From SIG672 sp045657105 (lineage in GTDB: Bacteria > Bacillota > Clostridia > Oscillospirales > CAG-272), in the NCBI GenBank assembly GCA_045657105.1, contig JAZOSN010000036.1:1-12596 (forward strand): a stretch of DNA of 12,596 bases, given 5' to 3'. Below the pieces are notes generated by a model that searched no databases, was not told the DNA's origin, and saw nothing but the letters and a program-made list of their open reading frames with translations. The translations under genes were made by a program, and so were the position numbers. Each line of letters begins with the position of its first letter. Positions within the stretch are counted from its first letter, which is position 1. Positions 1-5,248 of the stretch are shown in pieces.

Positions 1-215
1 TCCTGACGGTCGTATCCGACCGAAGCGGTACAGTGACCTTCTACGTGGGCCGTGCAAACGATGGCTTCTCGTATGCTTTCTTTCACCTCATGGAATTCAG
101 CGTCGACGATATCGGCGGGGGTATCATTTTTTGTGCCAAGCTCGATAAGAAGTTCTCTTAGGAACGTGTCTTTGTTGAACTCTTTTTTTACTGTGTAAAC
201 AGCATCGAAATTCAT
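1..215 (-). CDS. Unrecognised protein, N-terminal 71 residues only (gene runs off the window)
   Basis: An open frame reads leftwards from an ATG at 215 to the window edge without a stop, giving 71 codons. The protein starts MNFDAVYTVKKEFNKDTF and ends in the window at VEGHCTASVGYDRQ. A good AGGAG ribosome binding site lies at about 223-227 and a near-consensus promoter at 312-340, which supports this start. The visible part is soluble and charged, with two cysteines (in IVCTAH and GHCTAS) and several histidines in its last twenty residues. This could be the start of a metal-binding segment, but that is speculation. I do not recognise the family. It is transcribed divergently from the XRE regulator at 395-610, whose likely operator lies in this gene's promoter, so it is a plausible target of that regulator. 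Confidence 0.75.
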   Translation of the reverse strand, partial: MNFDAVYTVKKEFNKDTFLRELLIELGTKNDTPADIVDAEFHEVKESIREAIVCTAHVEGHCTASVGYDRQ

Positions 216-261
216 AGTTGTAAATCTCCTTTGTGACAATAAATTTTGACTTCCGGATTAA

Positions 262-303
262 AGCAGACGAAATCTCGTCCGCCATAACGAGATCAAGTCT
301 GCT
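262..303 (-). promoter_or_regulatory. Hairpin in the 5' leader of the left-edge gene
   Basis: An interrupted inverted repeat: AGCAGAC (262-268) and ATCTCG (272-277) pair with CGAGAT (288-293) and GTCTGCT (297-303). That makes 13 paired bases around a 3x3 internal loop. It lies downstream of the - strand promoter, inside the transcribed leader and about 50 bases before the ATG. No T-run follows on either strand, so it is not an ordinary terminator. It may stabilise the leader or be a cis-regulatory element; I recognise no known riboswitch. Confidence 0.45.
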
Positions 304-311
304 TTTACGAC

Positions 312-340
312 ATTATAACCTATTTCAGGTTAAAAGTCAA
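312..340 (-). promoter_or_regulatory. Promoter of the left-edge gene
   Basis: Read on the - strand: -35 TTGACT (335-340), 17-base spacer, -10 TATAAT (312-317). This is nearly a perfect housekeeping sigma promoter. Its spacer contains the palindrome described at 317-331. Confidence 0.85.
317..331. promoter_or_regulatory. Likely operator A: palindrome inside the - strand promoter
   Basis: AACCT-ATTTC-AGGTT is a perfect 5-bp inverted repeat around a 5-base centre. It occupies the spacer between the -35 and -10 of the divergent gene. Its reverse complement, AACCTGAAATAGGTT, matches operator B in 12 of 15 positions. The neighbouring XRE regulator is the obvious candidate to bind it, which is inferred from position and symmetry. 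Confidence 0.6.
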
Positions 341-366
341 TACCCTGAAACAGATTAAATTATAAT
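337..366 (+). promoter_or_regulatory. Promoter of the XRE regulator gene
   Basis: A perfect -10 TATAAT at 361-366 is paired with a weak -35 such as TCAATA (337-342) at an 18-base spacing. The -35 region overlaps that of the divergent promoter. Operator B sits in the spacer. The weak -35 fits low, controlled expression of a regulator. Transcription would start near 373, about 22 bases before the ATG. Confidence 0.6.
342..356. promoter_or_regulatory. Likely operator B: second copy of the palindrome-like site
   Basis: ACCCTGAAACAGATT matches the reverse complement of site A in 12 of 15 positions; the shared core is CCTGAAAYAG. It lies between the -35 and -10 of the regulator's own promoter, centred 25 bp from site A. 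One site in each of two overlapping divergent promoters is a typical autoregulated repressor layout. Confidence 0.5.
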
Positions 367-394
367 GAAGATGAACAATTTTTTTGGAGGATCG

Positions 395-610
395 ATGAGA
401 TATAACAGAATTCGTGATCTGCGCGAGGACAAGGACATGAATCAAACCCAAGTTGCGAAGATGCTTGGAATGTCGCAGACGGGTTATTCGAAATACGAAA
501 CGGGAGAAAACGACGTACCAACGGCGATACTTATCAAGCTGGCCAGATTCTATAACACGAGTATAGACTATATCTTGGGAGAAACCGACTGCCCGCAAAG
601 GTATAAATAA
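395..610 (+). CDS. Small XRE-family helix-turn-helix transcriptional regulator
   Basis: A 71-residue protein that is essentially one Cro/C1-type HTH domain (HTH_3). The recognisable core is IRDLREDKDMNQTQVAKMLG, then MSQTGYSKYETGENDVPTAI (residues 6-45), followed by LIKLARFYNTSIDYILGETD, the usual closing helices. No effector or peptidase domain is present. The start is the ATG at 395, preceded by GGAGG at 386-390. An in-frame ATG at 365 is excluded because it overlaps the -10 box at 361-366. The gene is divergent from the left-edge gene, and both promoters hold similar palindromes, so it probably represses itself and that gene. Small regulators of this type are common in phages, mobile elements and toxin-antitoxin loci, but no integrase or toxin is visible here. 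Confidence 0.93.
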   Translation: MRYNRIRDLREDKDMNQTQVAKMLGMSQTGYSKYETGENDVPTAILIKLARFYNTSIDYILGETDCPQRYK

Positions 611-664
611 AAAAGGACCCCGAGGTACGAACCTGACGTACTCCCGAGGAACACTGACAAAAAG

Positions 665-695
665 AAAAGCGCGCCTGTATTACAGACGCGCTTTT
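665..695. terminator. Bidirectional terminator between the XRE gene and tRNA-Thr
   Basis: The hairpin AAGCGCG-c-CTGT (667-678), loop ATT, ACAG-a-CGCGCTT (682-693) is perfect apart from one mismatch. A/T pairs extend it to 665-695. On the + strand it ends in a run of T. On the - strand it runs into TTTTCTTTTT, directly after the tRNA 3' end. It therefore serves both converging transcripts. Confidence 0.85.
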
Positions 696-697
696 TA

Positions 698-770
698 AGC
701 TGGTGGCCGGACTCGAACCGGCGACCTGCTGATTACGAATCAGCTGCTCTACCAACTGAGCCACACCAGC
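698..770 (-). tRNA. tRNA-Thr, anticodon CGT
   Basis: Read on the - strand this folds as a full cloverleaf. The 7-bp acceptor is GCTGGTG/CACCAGC, the D arm GCTC/GAGC, the anticodon stem GCTGA/TCAGC with loop TTCGTAA, and the T arm GCCGG/CCGGC with the TTCGAGT loop. The anticodon CGT reads ACG, hence threonine. The discriminator base is T (position 698). The 3' CCA is not encoded (TAA follows), so it must be added by tRNA nucleotidyltransferase. It has its own promoter at 782-810 and a terminator directly after it, so it is a single-gene transcript. Confidence 0.97.
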
Positions 771-781
771 GAACACAGGAG

Positions 782-810
782 ATTATATCATAAAAAAATC
801 GCTTTTGCAA
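782..810 (-). promoter_or_regulatory. Promoter of tRNA-Thr
   Basis: On the - strand: -35 TTGCAA (805-810), 17-base spacer, -10 TATAAT (782-787). Transcription would start within about 10 bases of the mature tRNA 5' end. Confidence 0.8.
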
Positions 811-871
811 GACCTTTTTTGAATTTTTTTAAGATATATCAATAAAAATTGCCTGTATTCGTTCTACGACC

Positions 872-900
872 TTGCTTTTTTCTTGCTTTTGATGTATAAT
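872..900 (+). promoter_or_regulatory. Promoter of the rsmA operon
   Basis: -35 TTGCTT (872-877), 17-base spacer, -10 TATAAT (895-900). The short leader begins with a small stem-loop, AGTC-GAAA-GACT (902-913), closed by a GNRA tetraloop, close to the expected transcript 5' end. Confidence 0.75.
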
Positions 901-937
901 CAGTCGAAAGACTATGTAAACGAAAGGTCTACCCAAA

Positions 938-1813
938 ATGAAACTTACCGACATATCAACGATCCGCTCACTTCTTGGGCAGGAGCAGACCGATTTTAAG
1001 AAAAAATACGGTCAGAACTTTCTCGTGAACGAGGGTATCGTCAAAAAAATAGTCGAAGGAAGCGGTGCAAGCAAGGACTGCGGAATTCTCGAAATAGGTC
1101 CGGGCATCGGCGTTATGACCGTCGAGCTCGCGGACGCGGCGAAAAAGGTAGTGTCGCTCGAAATTGATCCCGATATGGTCGCAATTCTCGGCAAAACGCT
1201 CGAAGGAAAGGATAACGTCAAGGTTATTTGTCAGGACGTGCTCAAAGCCGATCTTCCTTCGATAATAAGTGAAAATTTTTCGGACTGCGCCGAGATCAGA
1301 GTCTGCGCCAATCTTCCTTACTATATAACCACACCGATAATCACGATGCTTCTCGAATCAGATCTTCCTCTCGACAGCGTTACGGTTATGGTGCAGAAGG
1401 AGGTAGCCGACCGACTTATTGCAAAAGCAGGGAGCGATCAGTACGGCGCGATCAGTACCTTTGTGGCGTACTACGGAAATCCGTATAAGATAGCCGCGGT
1501 TTCGGCAGGAAGCTTTATTCCTGCGCCGAAGGTCGATTCGAGCGTGGTACGTATCGACATATACAAGGACCGACCTGTAAAGCCGATTGATGAAAAGCTT
1601 TTCTTTGAGGTCGTGCGCGGAGCGTTTATGCAGAGAAGAAAGACGCTTGTCAACGCGGTCGTTTCTGCCCTCGGTGGAAAAATTCAAGGTCTTAACAAGG
1701 AGAAAATGACCGAAATACTCGTTTCGCTCGGATTTTCTCCCACAGTTCGCGGCGAAACGCTTTCAGTCGAGCAGTTTGCAAGGATCGCCGATGAAATACA
1801 TAAAACCGTATAA
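938..1813 (+). CDS. rsmA: 16S rRNA dimethyladenosine transferase RsmA (KsgA)
   Basis: A 291-residue S-adenosylmethionine-dependent enzyme that dimethylates two adjacent adenines (A1518 and A1519 in E. coli numbering) in the 3'-terminal hairpin of 16S rRNA during late small-subunit assembly. Visible family motifs: QNFL (26-29), SAM-binding EIGPGIG (52-58), the acidic end of strand 2 in SLEIDP (about 73-78), the catalytic NLPYYI (125-130), and FIPAPKVDSSV (193-203) with FMQRRKTL (230-237) in the C-terminal rRNA-binding part. Length is normal and nothing looks broken. The ATG at 938 has AAAGG ten bases upstream. Loss of this enzyme causes kasugamycin resistance in many bacteria. The acetyltransferase gene follows after 20 bases and is probably co-transcribed. 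Confidence 0.97.
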   Translation: MKLTDISTIRSLLGQEQTDFKKKYGQNFLVNEGIVKKIVEGSGASKDCGILEIGPGIGVMTVELADAAKKVVSLEIDPDMVAILGKTLEGKDNVKVICQDVLKADLPSIISENFSDCAEIRVCANLPYYITTPIITMLLESDLPLDSVTVMVQKEVADRLIAKAGSDQYGAISTFVAYYGNPYKIAAVSAGSFIPAPKVDSSVVRIDIYKDRPVKPIDEKLFFEVVRGAFMQRRKTLVNAVVSALGGKIQGLNKEKMTEILVSLGFSPTVRGETLSVEQFARIADEIHKTV

Positions 1814-1833
1814 GCCCTCGCAAGGAGAAAAAT

Positions 1834-2613
1834 ATGCTTACAAGAACGGATATTCATAATTTTCTTAAAAGAAACGAAATAAAGGAAAACGATACTGTGC
1901 TCGTGCATACCTCTATGCGCTCGCTCGGCGAGGTCGAGGGCGGTTGCGACGGTTTGATAGACGCTTTCGTTTCCTATCTTACAGAGGGACTTTTTCTCGT
2001 GCCGACTCACACGTGGGATAACGTGGGCGCAAATCAGCCTGTGTACGACGTTTCGTCCACAAAGCCGTGTATCGGAGCTCTTCCGACGGTTGCCGCGTTC
2101 AGAAAAGACGGCGTGCGCTCCTTGCACCCCACGCACTCGGTGGCGGCGTTCGGAAAGCGCGCGGAAGAGTTCGTGAAGGGAGAAGAAAAGGCGACGACAC
2201 CCTGCTTTGGCGGCGGAGTCTGGCAAAGACTTTATGATGAGGACACAAAAATACTACTCCTCGGTGTCGGTCTTGACAGAAACACTTACATTCACGCGGT
2301 AGACGAGATGATCGATCTGCCGAATCGATTTGTGCCTCCCATTTCGCTTACGGTAATAGACAGGGAAGGCAAAAAATATTCTTTGTTTTATCAGAAACAC
2401 GGAATTACTGGGTCGGATTTTTTTGAAAACTATCGCGCTCCGCTTGAAAAATTTGGTGCACTGAAAAACGACACTCTCGGAAACGCGAAGGTCGGAATTT
2501 GTCAGGCGGTGCGCGCTACCGAAATAATAAAAACGCTTTGGAAAAATGCCGATTATGATCTTTGCAAGGAAAGAAAGGAAATTCCCGAAAAGTATTACAA
2601 GGGACTTGAATAA
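1834..2613 (+). CDS. AAC(3)/YokD-family N-acetyltransferase (aminoglycoside 3-N-acetyltransferase-like)
   Basis: A 259-residue protein of the AAC(3) fold, which is distinct from GNAT. Family signatures in order: DTVLVHTSMRSLG (20-32), GLFLVPTHT (52-60), RSLHPTHSVAAFG (95-107), TPCFGGGVWQRLYD (122-135) and ILLLGVGLDRNTYIHAVDE (140-158). His154 in the last motif is the position I expect to be catalytic. The family transfers acetyl from acetyl-CoA to an amine and includes true aminoglycoside resistance enzymes, but also many chromosomal members such as YokD with unproven substrates. The sequence alone does not show resistance. The start ATG has AAGGAG at 1822-1827. It lies 20 bases behind rsmA in the same operon, with a terminator just after it. 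Confidence 0.9.
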   Translation: MLTRTDIHNFLKRNEIKENDTVLVHTSMRSLGEVEGGCDGLIDAFVSYLTEGLFLVPTHTWDNVGANQPVYDVSSTKPCIGALPTVAAFRKDGVRSLHPTHSVAAFGKRAEEFVKGEEKATTPCFGGGVWQRLYDEDTKILLLGVGLDRNTYIHAVDEMIDLPNRFVPPISLTVIDREGKKYSLFYQKHGITGSDFFENYRAPLEKFGALKNDTLGNAKVGICQAVRATEIIKTLWKNADYDLCKERKEIPEKYYKGLE

Positions 2614-2630
2614 ATTACTTTAAAAAACAA

Positions 2631-2655
2631 AAAAACCGCCGACAGGCGGTTTTTT
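2631..2655. terminator. Bidirectional terminator shared by two converging operons
   Basis: AAAAACCGCC (2631-2640), loop GACA, GGCGGTTTTT (2645-2654) forms a perfect stem. T-runs follow on both strands (2650-2655 on +; the complement of the A-rich 2622-2635 on -). It ends the rsmA-acetyltransferase operon and, in reverse, the ylxM-ffh-rpsP-khpA operon. Confidence 0.92.
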
Positions 2656-2665
2656 GGTAATCAAA

Positions 2666-2905
2666 TTACCTGATATTGACGATAACCCGTTTCCCTTCGA
2701 GGTTTGCCGCCGATTTCATAACGGTACGGATAGCCTTAGCTATGCGGCCGTGACGACCGATAACCTTACCCATATCGCCTTCTGCGACGCTAAGCTCGAA
2801 AGTCACGGAATCCTCGGTTTCGTCAGTGACGATAACCGTAACCTCATCCGGGCTGTCAACGAGCGACTTGGCCATATCGATGAGAATTTGCTTTAAATTG
2901 GCCAT
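2666..2905 (-). CDS. khpA: KH-domain RNA-binding protein KhpA (YlqC family)
   Basis: A 79-residue protein consisting of one KH domain. The RNA-gripping GXXG loop is G50-R-H-G53, within GDMGKVIGRHGRIAKAIRTV. The protein ends in the usual KRVIVNIR strand. In Firmicutes KhpA pairs with KhpB (Jag/EloR) and binds RNA; it affects cell elongation and division in streptococci and sRNA-type regulation elsewhere. Here it lies 19 bases downstream of rpsP, the standard rpsP-khpA arrangement, and is the last gene of its operon. The ATG at 2905 has a GGAGG site in that gap. Length is normal for the family. Confidence 0.95.
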   Translation of the reverse strand: MANLKQILIDMAKSLVDSPDEVTVIVTDETEDSVTFELSVAEGDMGKVIGRHGRIAKAIRTVMKSAANLEGKRVIVNIR

Positions 2906-2924
2906 TTTTTACCTCCGATGGGGC

Positions 2925-3170
2925 TTATTTAACGATTTCGTTCTTTTTGAGAAGCGCCTTTACGGTTTCGGTAGGCTGAGCACCGTTCTTGATCCAGTTA
3001 GCTGCCTTCTCTGCGTCGATCTTAACCTCTGCGGGGTTGGTCATAGGATTGTAGTATCCGATCTCTTCGATGAATCTTCCGTCACGGGGAAATCTCGAAT
3101 CTGCTACTACGATGCGGTAGAAGGGGCTCTTCTTTGCACCCATTCTTCTGAGTCTGATTTTAACTGCCAT
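2925..3170 (-). CDS. rpsP: 30S ribosomal protein S16
   Basis: An 81-residue ribosomal protein that binds 16S rRNA and helps assemble the platform and body of the small subunit. The N-terminus MAVKIRLRRMGAKKSPFYRI is the classic bS16 signature. VVADSRFPRDGRFIEEIGYY and YNPMTNP follow, and the protein ends in a lysine-rich tail. Length is typical. GGAGG lies just upstream of the ATG. The gene sits 48 bases after ffh and 19 before khpA. In many Firmicutes rimM, trmD and rplS follow khpA; here a terminator comes directly after khpA instead. Confidence 0.98.
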   Translation of the reverse strand: MAVKIRLRRMGAKKSPFYRIVVADSRFPRDGRFIEEIGYYNPMTNPAEVKIDAEKAANWIKNGAQPTETVKALLKKNEIVK

Positions 3171-3218
3171 TTTTTGTGTCCTCCAAATAAATGAATTTAT
3201 ATTTTTTTCTTTTTTATA

Positions 3219-4553
3219 TTAAAAGGGAAGTCTGAACTTTCCTTTTTTACCGAATTTGCCTGATGAAAGCTGCTTCATCATTTTGTTTACCTGATCGAAC
3301 TGCTTGAGAAGTCTGTTGACCGCCTCGACCGACGTGCCGCTTCCGTTTGCAATTCTGACCTTGCGCGAATAGTTGAGTATTTCGGGACGGCGTCTTTCCT
3401 TTTTCGTCATCGACTTGATTATCGCTTCGGTCTGAGCTATCGCCTTTTCGTCGATCTTCGCGTCCGAAAGTTGACCGGGCTTTATACCGGGGATCATTCC
3501 TGCGAGCTGATCGAGCGAACCCATGCTTTTTATCTGCGCGAACTGTTCGAGATAGTCGTCAAGCGTGAAAGAGGATTCCATGATCTTCTTTTCAAGCTCT
3601 GCCGCCTTCTTTTCGTCGAACGCCGCCTCTGCCTTCTCGATAAGGGTGAGCATATCTCCCATTCCGAGAATTCTCGATGCCATTCTGTCGGGGTGGAAGG
3701 GCTCGATGGTGTCGAGCTTTTCGCCTGTTCCGACGAATTTTATCGGCTTGCCGGTAATGTATTTTACCGAAAGCGCCGCACCGCCTCTCGTGTCACCGTC
3801 AACCTTGGTGAGCACTACTCCGGTAATGCCGACCTGCTTGTTGAAGGCGTCTGCAACCTCAACTGCGACCTGACCGGTCATAGCGTCAACCACGAGAAGT
3901 ATCTCTGTGGGATTTACCGCGTTTCTGATGTCTTCAAGCTCACCCATCAGAGTTTCGTCTATCTGCAAACGGCCCGCCGTGTCGATAAAGACCATATCGT
4001 TGCCGTTCTTTTCGGCAAATTTAAGGGCTTCCTTCGAGATCTTGACCGGACTTTCCTTGTCACCGAGTGCGAATACCGGAATATCGAGCTGCTTCCCGAC
4101 CGTCTGGAGCTGAGTGATCGCCGCAGGACGGTAAACGTCACAGGCGACGAGCAGAGGACGCTTGCCCTGCTTCTTGAAATATCCCGCGATCTTTGCCGCG
4201 TGAGTGGTCTTACCTGCGCCTTGCAGACCGACCATCATAACGACTGTCGGCGGCTTCGGGGAAATAGTCAGCTTTTCGACCGTTCCGCCCATAAGCGCGG
4301 TGAGCTCTTCGTTTACTATTTTTATTATCTGTTGTTCAGCCATAAGGCTTTCGAGAACCTGTGCGCCGACCGCACGCTCGGTTACCGTTTTTATAAAATC
4401 CTTGACGACCTTATAGTTTACGTCCGCTTCAAGCAGTGCGAGCTTGACCTCGCGCATTCCTGCTTTTACGTCCGCTTCGGTAAGCTTGCCTTTGCTTCTG
4501 AACTTCTTAAAAGCGTTGCCGAGCTTTTCGGCGAGGCCTTGAAAGACAGCCAT
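3219..4553 (-). CDS. ffh: Signal recognition particle GTPase Ffh (SRP54)
   Basis: A 444-residue GTPase that binds 4.5S/SRP RNA and signal sequences on translating ribosomes and delivers them to FtsY at the membrane. Three parts are visible: the N-domain helical bundle (about 1-100) with the ALLEADV motif (39-45); the G-domain with P-loop GLQGAGKTT (109-117), DTAGR (191-195) and TKVDGDTRGG (249-258); and the M-domain (about 310-444) with GMIPGIK and a basic, glycine-rich end KFGKKGKFRLPF. Length is normal. The start ATG at 4553 has GGAGG just upstream, and 26 bases separate it from the ylxM stop. The ylxM-ffh pair is conserved in Firmicutes, where YlxM is a proposed SRP accessory protein. Confidence 0.98.
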   Translation of the reverse strand: MAVFQGLAEKLGNAFKKFRSKGKLTEADVKAGMREVKLALLEADVNYKVVKDFIKTVTERAVGAQVLESLMAEQQIIKIVNEELTALMGGTVEKLTISPKPPTVVMMVGLQGAGKTTHAAKIAGYFKKQGKRPLLVACDVYRPAAITQLQTVGKQLDIPVFALGDKESPVKISKEALKFAEKNGNDMVFIDTAGRLQIDETLMGELEDIRNAVNPTEILLVVDAMTGQVAVEVADAFNKQVGITGVVLTKVDGDTRGGAALSVKYITGKPIKFVGTGEKLDTIEPFHPDRMASRILGMGDMLTLIEKAEAAFDEKKAAELEKKIMESSFTLDDYLEQFAQIKSMGSLDQLAGMIPGIKPGQLSDAKIDEKAIAQTEAIIKSMTKKERRRPEILNYSRKVRIANGSGTSVEAVNRLLKQFDQVNKMMKQLSSGKFGKKGKFRLPF

Positions 4554-4579
4554 AAAAGTTTACCTCCAAAGTAGGCGTT

Positions 4580-4927
4580 TCAGTTTTCCGCTTTTTCAAG
4601 CGACTGTGTTATATCGTCTGCTATCTCCTGTGTGATCTTCTTCTCACGAACAAGAGATGCTACCTTGCTTTTTACGTTTTCGAGGAGCGCCATTCTCGCC
4701 TCGTAGGTCTTTTGCAGACCGAGCTTCTCCTCGTAGGAGATCAGAGCCGCCTCTGCCTTCCGTATGCACTCACTGACTCCCTGACGGGTGATCCCCGTGA
4801 GCTCGGAGATCTCGCCGAGCGAGAGATCGTCGTTTCGGTACATTGAAACTATCTCGCGTTGACGCTCGGTAAGAAGCGGTCCGTAAGAGTCGAGGAGCAG
4901 GGAAATATTTACGCCTTTTTCAAGCAT
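4580..4927 (-). CDS. ylxM: UPF0122 SRP-associated helix-turn-helix protein YlxM
   Basis: A 115-residue protein of the UPF0122 family. Most of its first 60 residues form a sigma-70 region-4-like helix-turn-helix: LLTERQREIVSMYRNDDLSL then GEISELTGITRQGVSECIRK. A charged, helical C-terminus follows. Family members sit next to ffh and modulate SRP GTPase activity in streptococci; a DNA target is not established. I place the start at the ATG at 4927, preceded ten bases upstream by GAGGAGG. An in-frame TTG at 4966 has no ribosome binding site, and its extra residues would simply translate that Shine-Dalgarno region. First gene of the operon, behind a consensus promoter at 4990-5018. Confidence 0.93.
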   Translation of the reverse strand: MLEKGVNISLLLDSYGPLLTERQREIVSMYRNDDLSLGEISELTGITRQGVSECIRKAEAALISYEEKLGLQKTYEARMALLENVKSKVASLVREKKITQEIADDITQSLEKAEN

Positions 4928-4979
4928 TTTACTGCCGCCTCCTCTTTTTGCCTGCTTTAAAAGCAACTGTAAAGCAAAT

Positions 4980-5021
4980 CACTTGACAGATTATAACATA
5001 TCAAAGATGCTTTGTCAAGTG
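4980..5021. promoter_or_regulatory. Perfect 9-bp inverted repeat framing the ylxM promoter
   Basis: CACTTGACA (4980-4988) and TGTCAAGTG (5013-5021) are perfect inverted copies separated by 24 bases. The right arm contains the -35 box of the ylxM promoter; the left arm falls at its expected transcription start. Only one arm would be transcribed, so the symmetry would act in DNA, for example as a paired operator. Read on the + strand it is followed by a T-run, but no + strand gene precedes it that would need a terminator. Confidence 0.5.
4990..5018 (-). promoter_or_regulatory. Promoter of the ylxM-ffh-rpsP-khpA operon
   Basis: On the - strand: -35 TTGACA (5013-5018), 17-base spacer, -10 TATAAT (4990-4995). 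Both boxes are perfect matches, suggesting strong constitutive expression unless the surrounding inverted repeat is an operator. Confidence 0.9.
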
Positions 5022-5149
5022 TTTTTTAAAAAAATATAACGACTTTTTAAGCCGAAATGTGTGAAAATCTTATTTTTTAGTCAATGTGTCAATTAAAGGC
5101 GAGATTTTTTGTCAAAAATGATGAAAATGCATTAAATCGCCGCGAGTTA

Positions 5150-5179
5150 TTGACATAAAAAGGAAAAGTGTGATATAAT
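5150..5179 (+). promoter_or_regulatory. Promoter of the surface-protein gene
   Basis: -35 TTGACA (5150-5155), 18-base spacer, extended -10 TGATATAAT (5171-5179). It should be strong. The leader contains a small inverted repeat, AAAGTG (5191-5196) and CACTTT (5211-5216), before the ribosome binding site. Confidence 0.85.
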
Positions 5180-5248
5180 TATAGCAACCGAAAGTGGAAA
5201 AAATGAAGTTCACTTTTGAAAAATTCGGCTTATATGGAGGAATGTATT

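Larger units (their letters stand above)
4928..5248. other. Divergent AT-rich intergenic region with promoters and TGTCAA motifs
   Basis: This 321-base stretch without a gene holds the ylxM promoter (-) near its left end and the surface-protein promoter (+) near its right end. Between them, about 5022-5149 is very A/T-rich. TGTCAA or its complement TTGACA occurs five times: 4983-4988, 5013-5018, 5087-5092, 5110-5115 and 5150-5155. Two of these are the -35 boxes; the others have no convincing -10. No open frame with a ribosome binding site and no recognisable RNA gene was seen. Confidence 0.6.

Noticed and set aside
365..394. Upstream in-frame ATG at 365 as the start of the XRE regulator
   Set aside because: It overlaps the -10 box at 361-366, so it would not be on the transcript. 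The ATG at 395 has an ideal GGAGG.
625..641. Small palindrome GTACG-AACCTGA-CGTAC after the XRE gene as a terminator or operator
   Set aside because: The stem is only 5 bp with no adjacent T-run on the + strand; the hairpin at 665-695 is far stronger. The resemblance of the loop to the operator core is too short to mean anything.
667..770. Integration site (att) at the tRNA-Thr 3' end beside the XRE gene
   Set aside because: No integrase and no duplicated tRNA 3' end are visible, and the XRE gene and tRNA are separated by an ordinary terminator.
3471..4574. A 367-codon open frame antisense to ffh
   Set aside because: ffh is unambiguous on the other strand, and the antisense translation has no recognisable motif or initiation signal.
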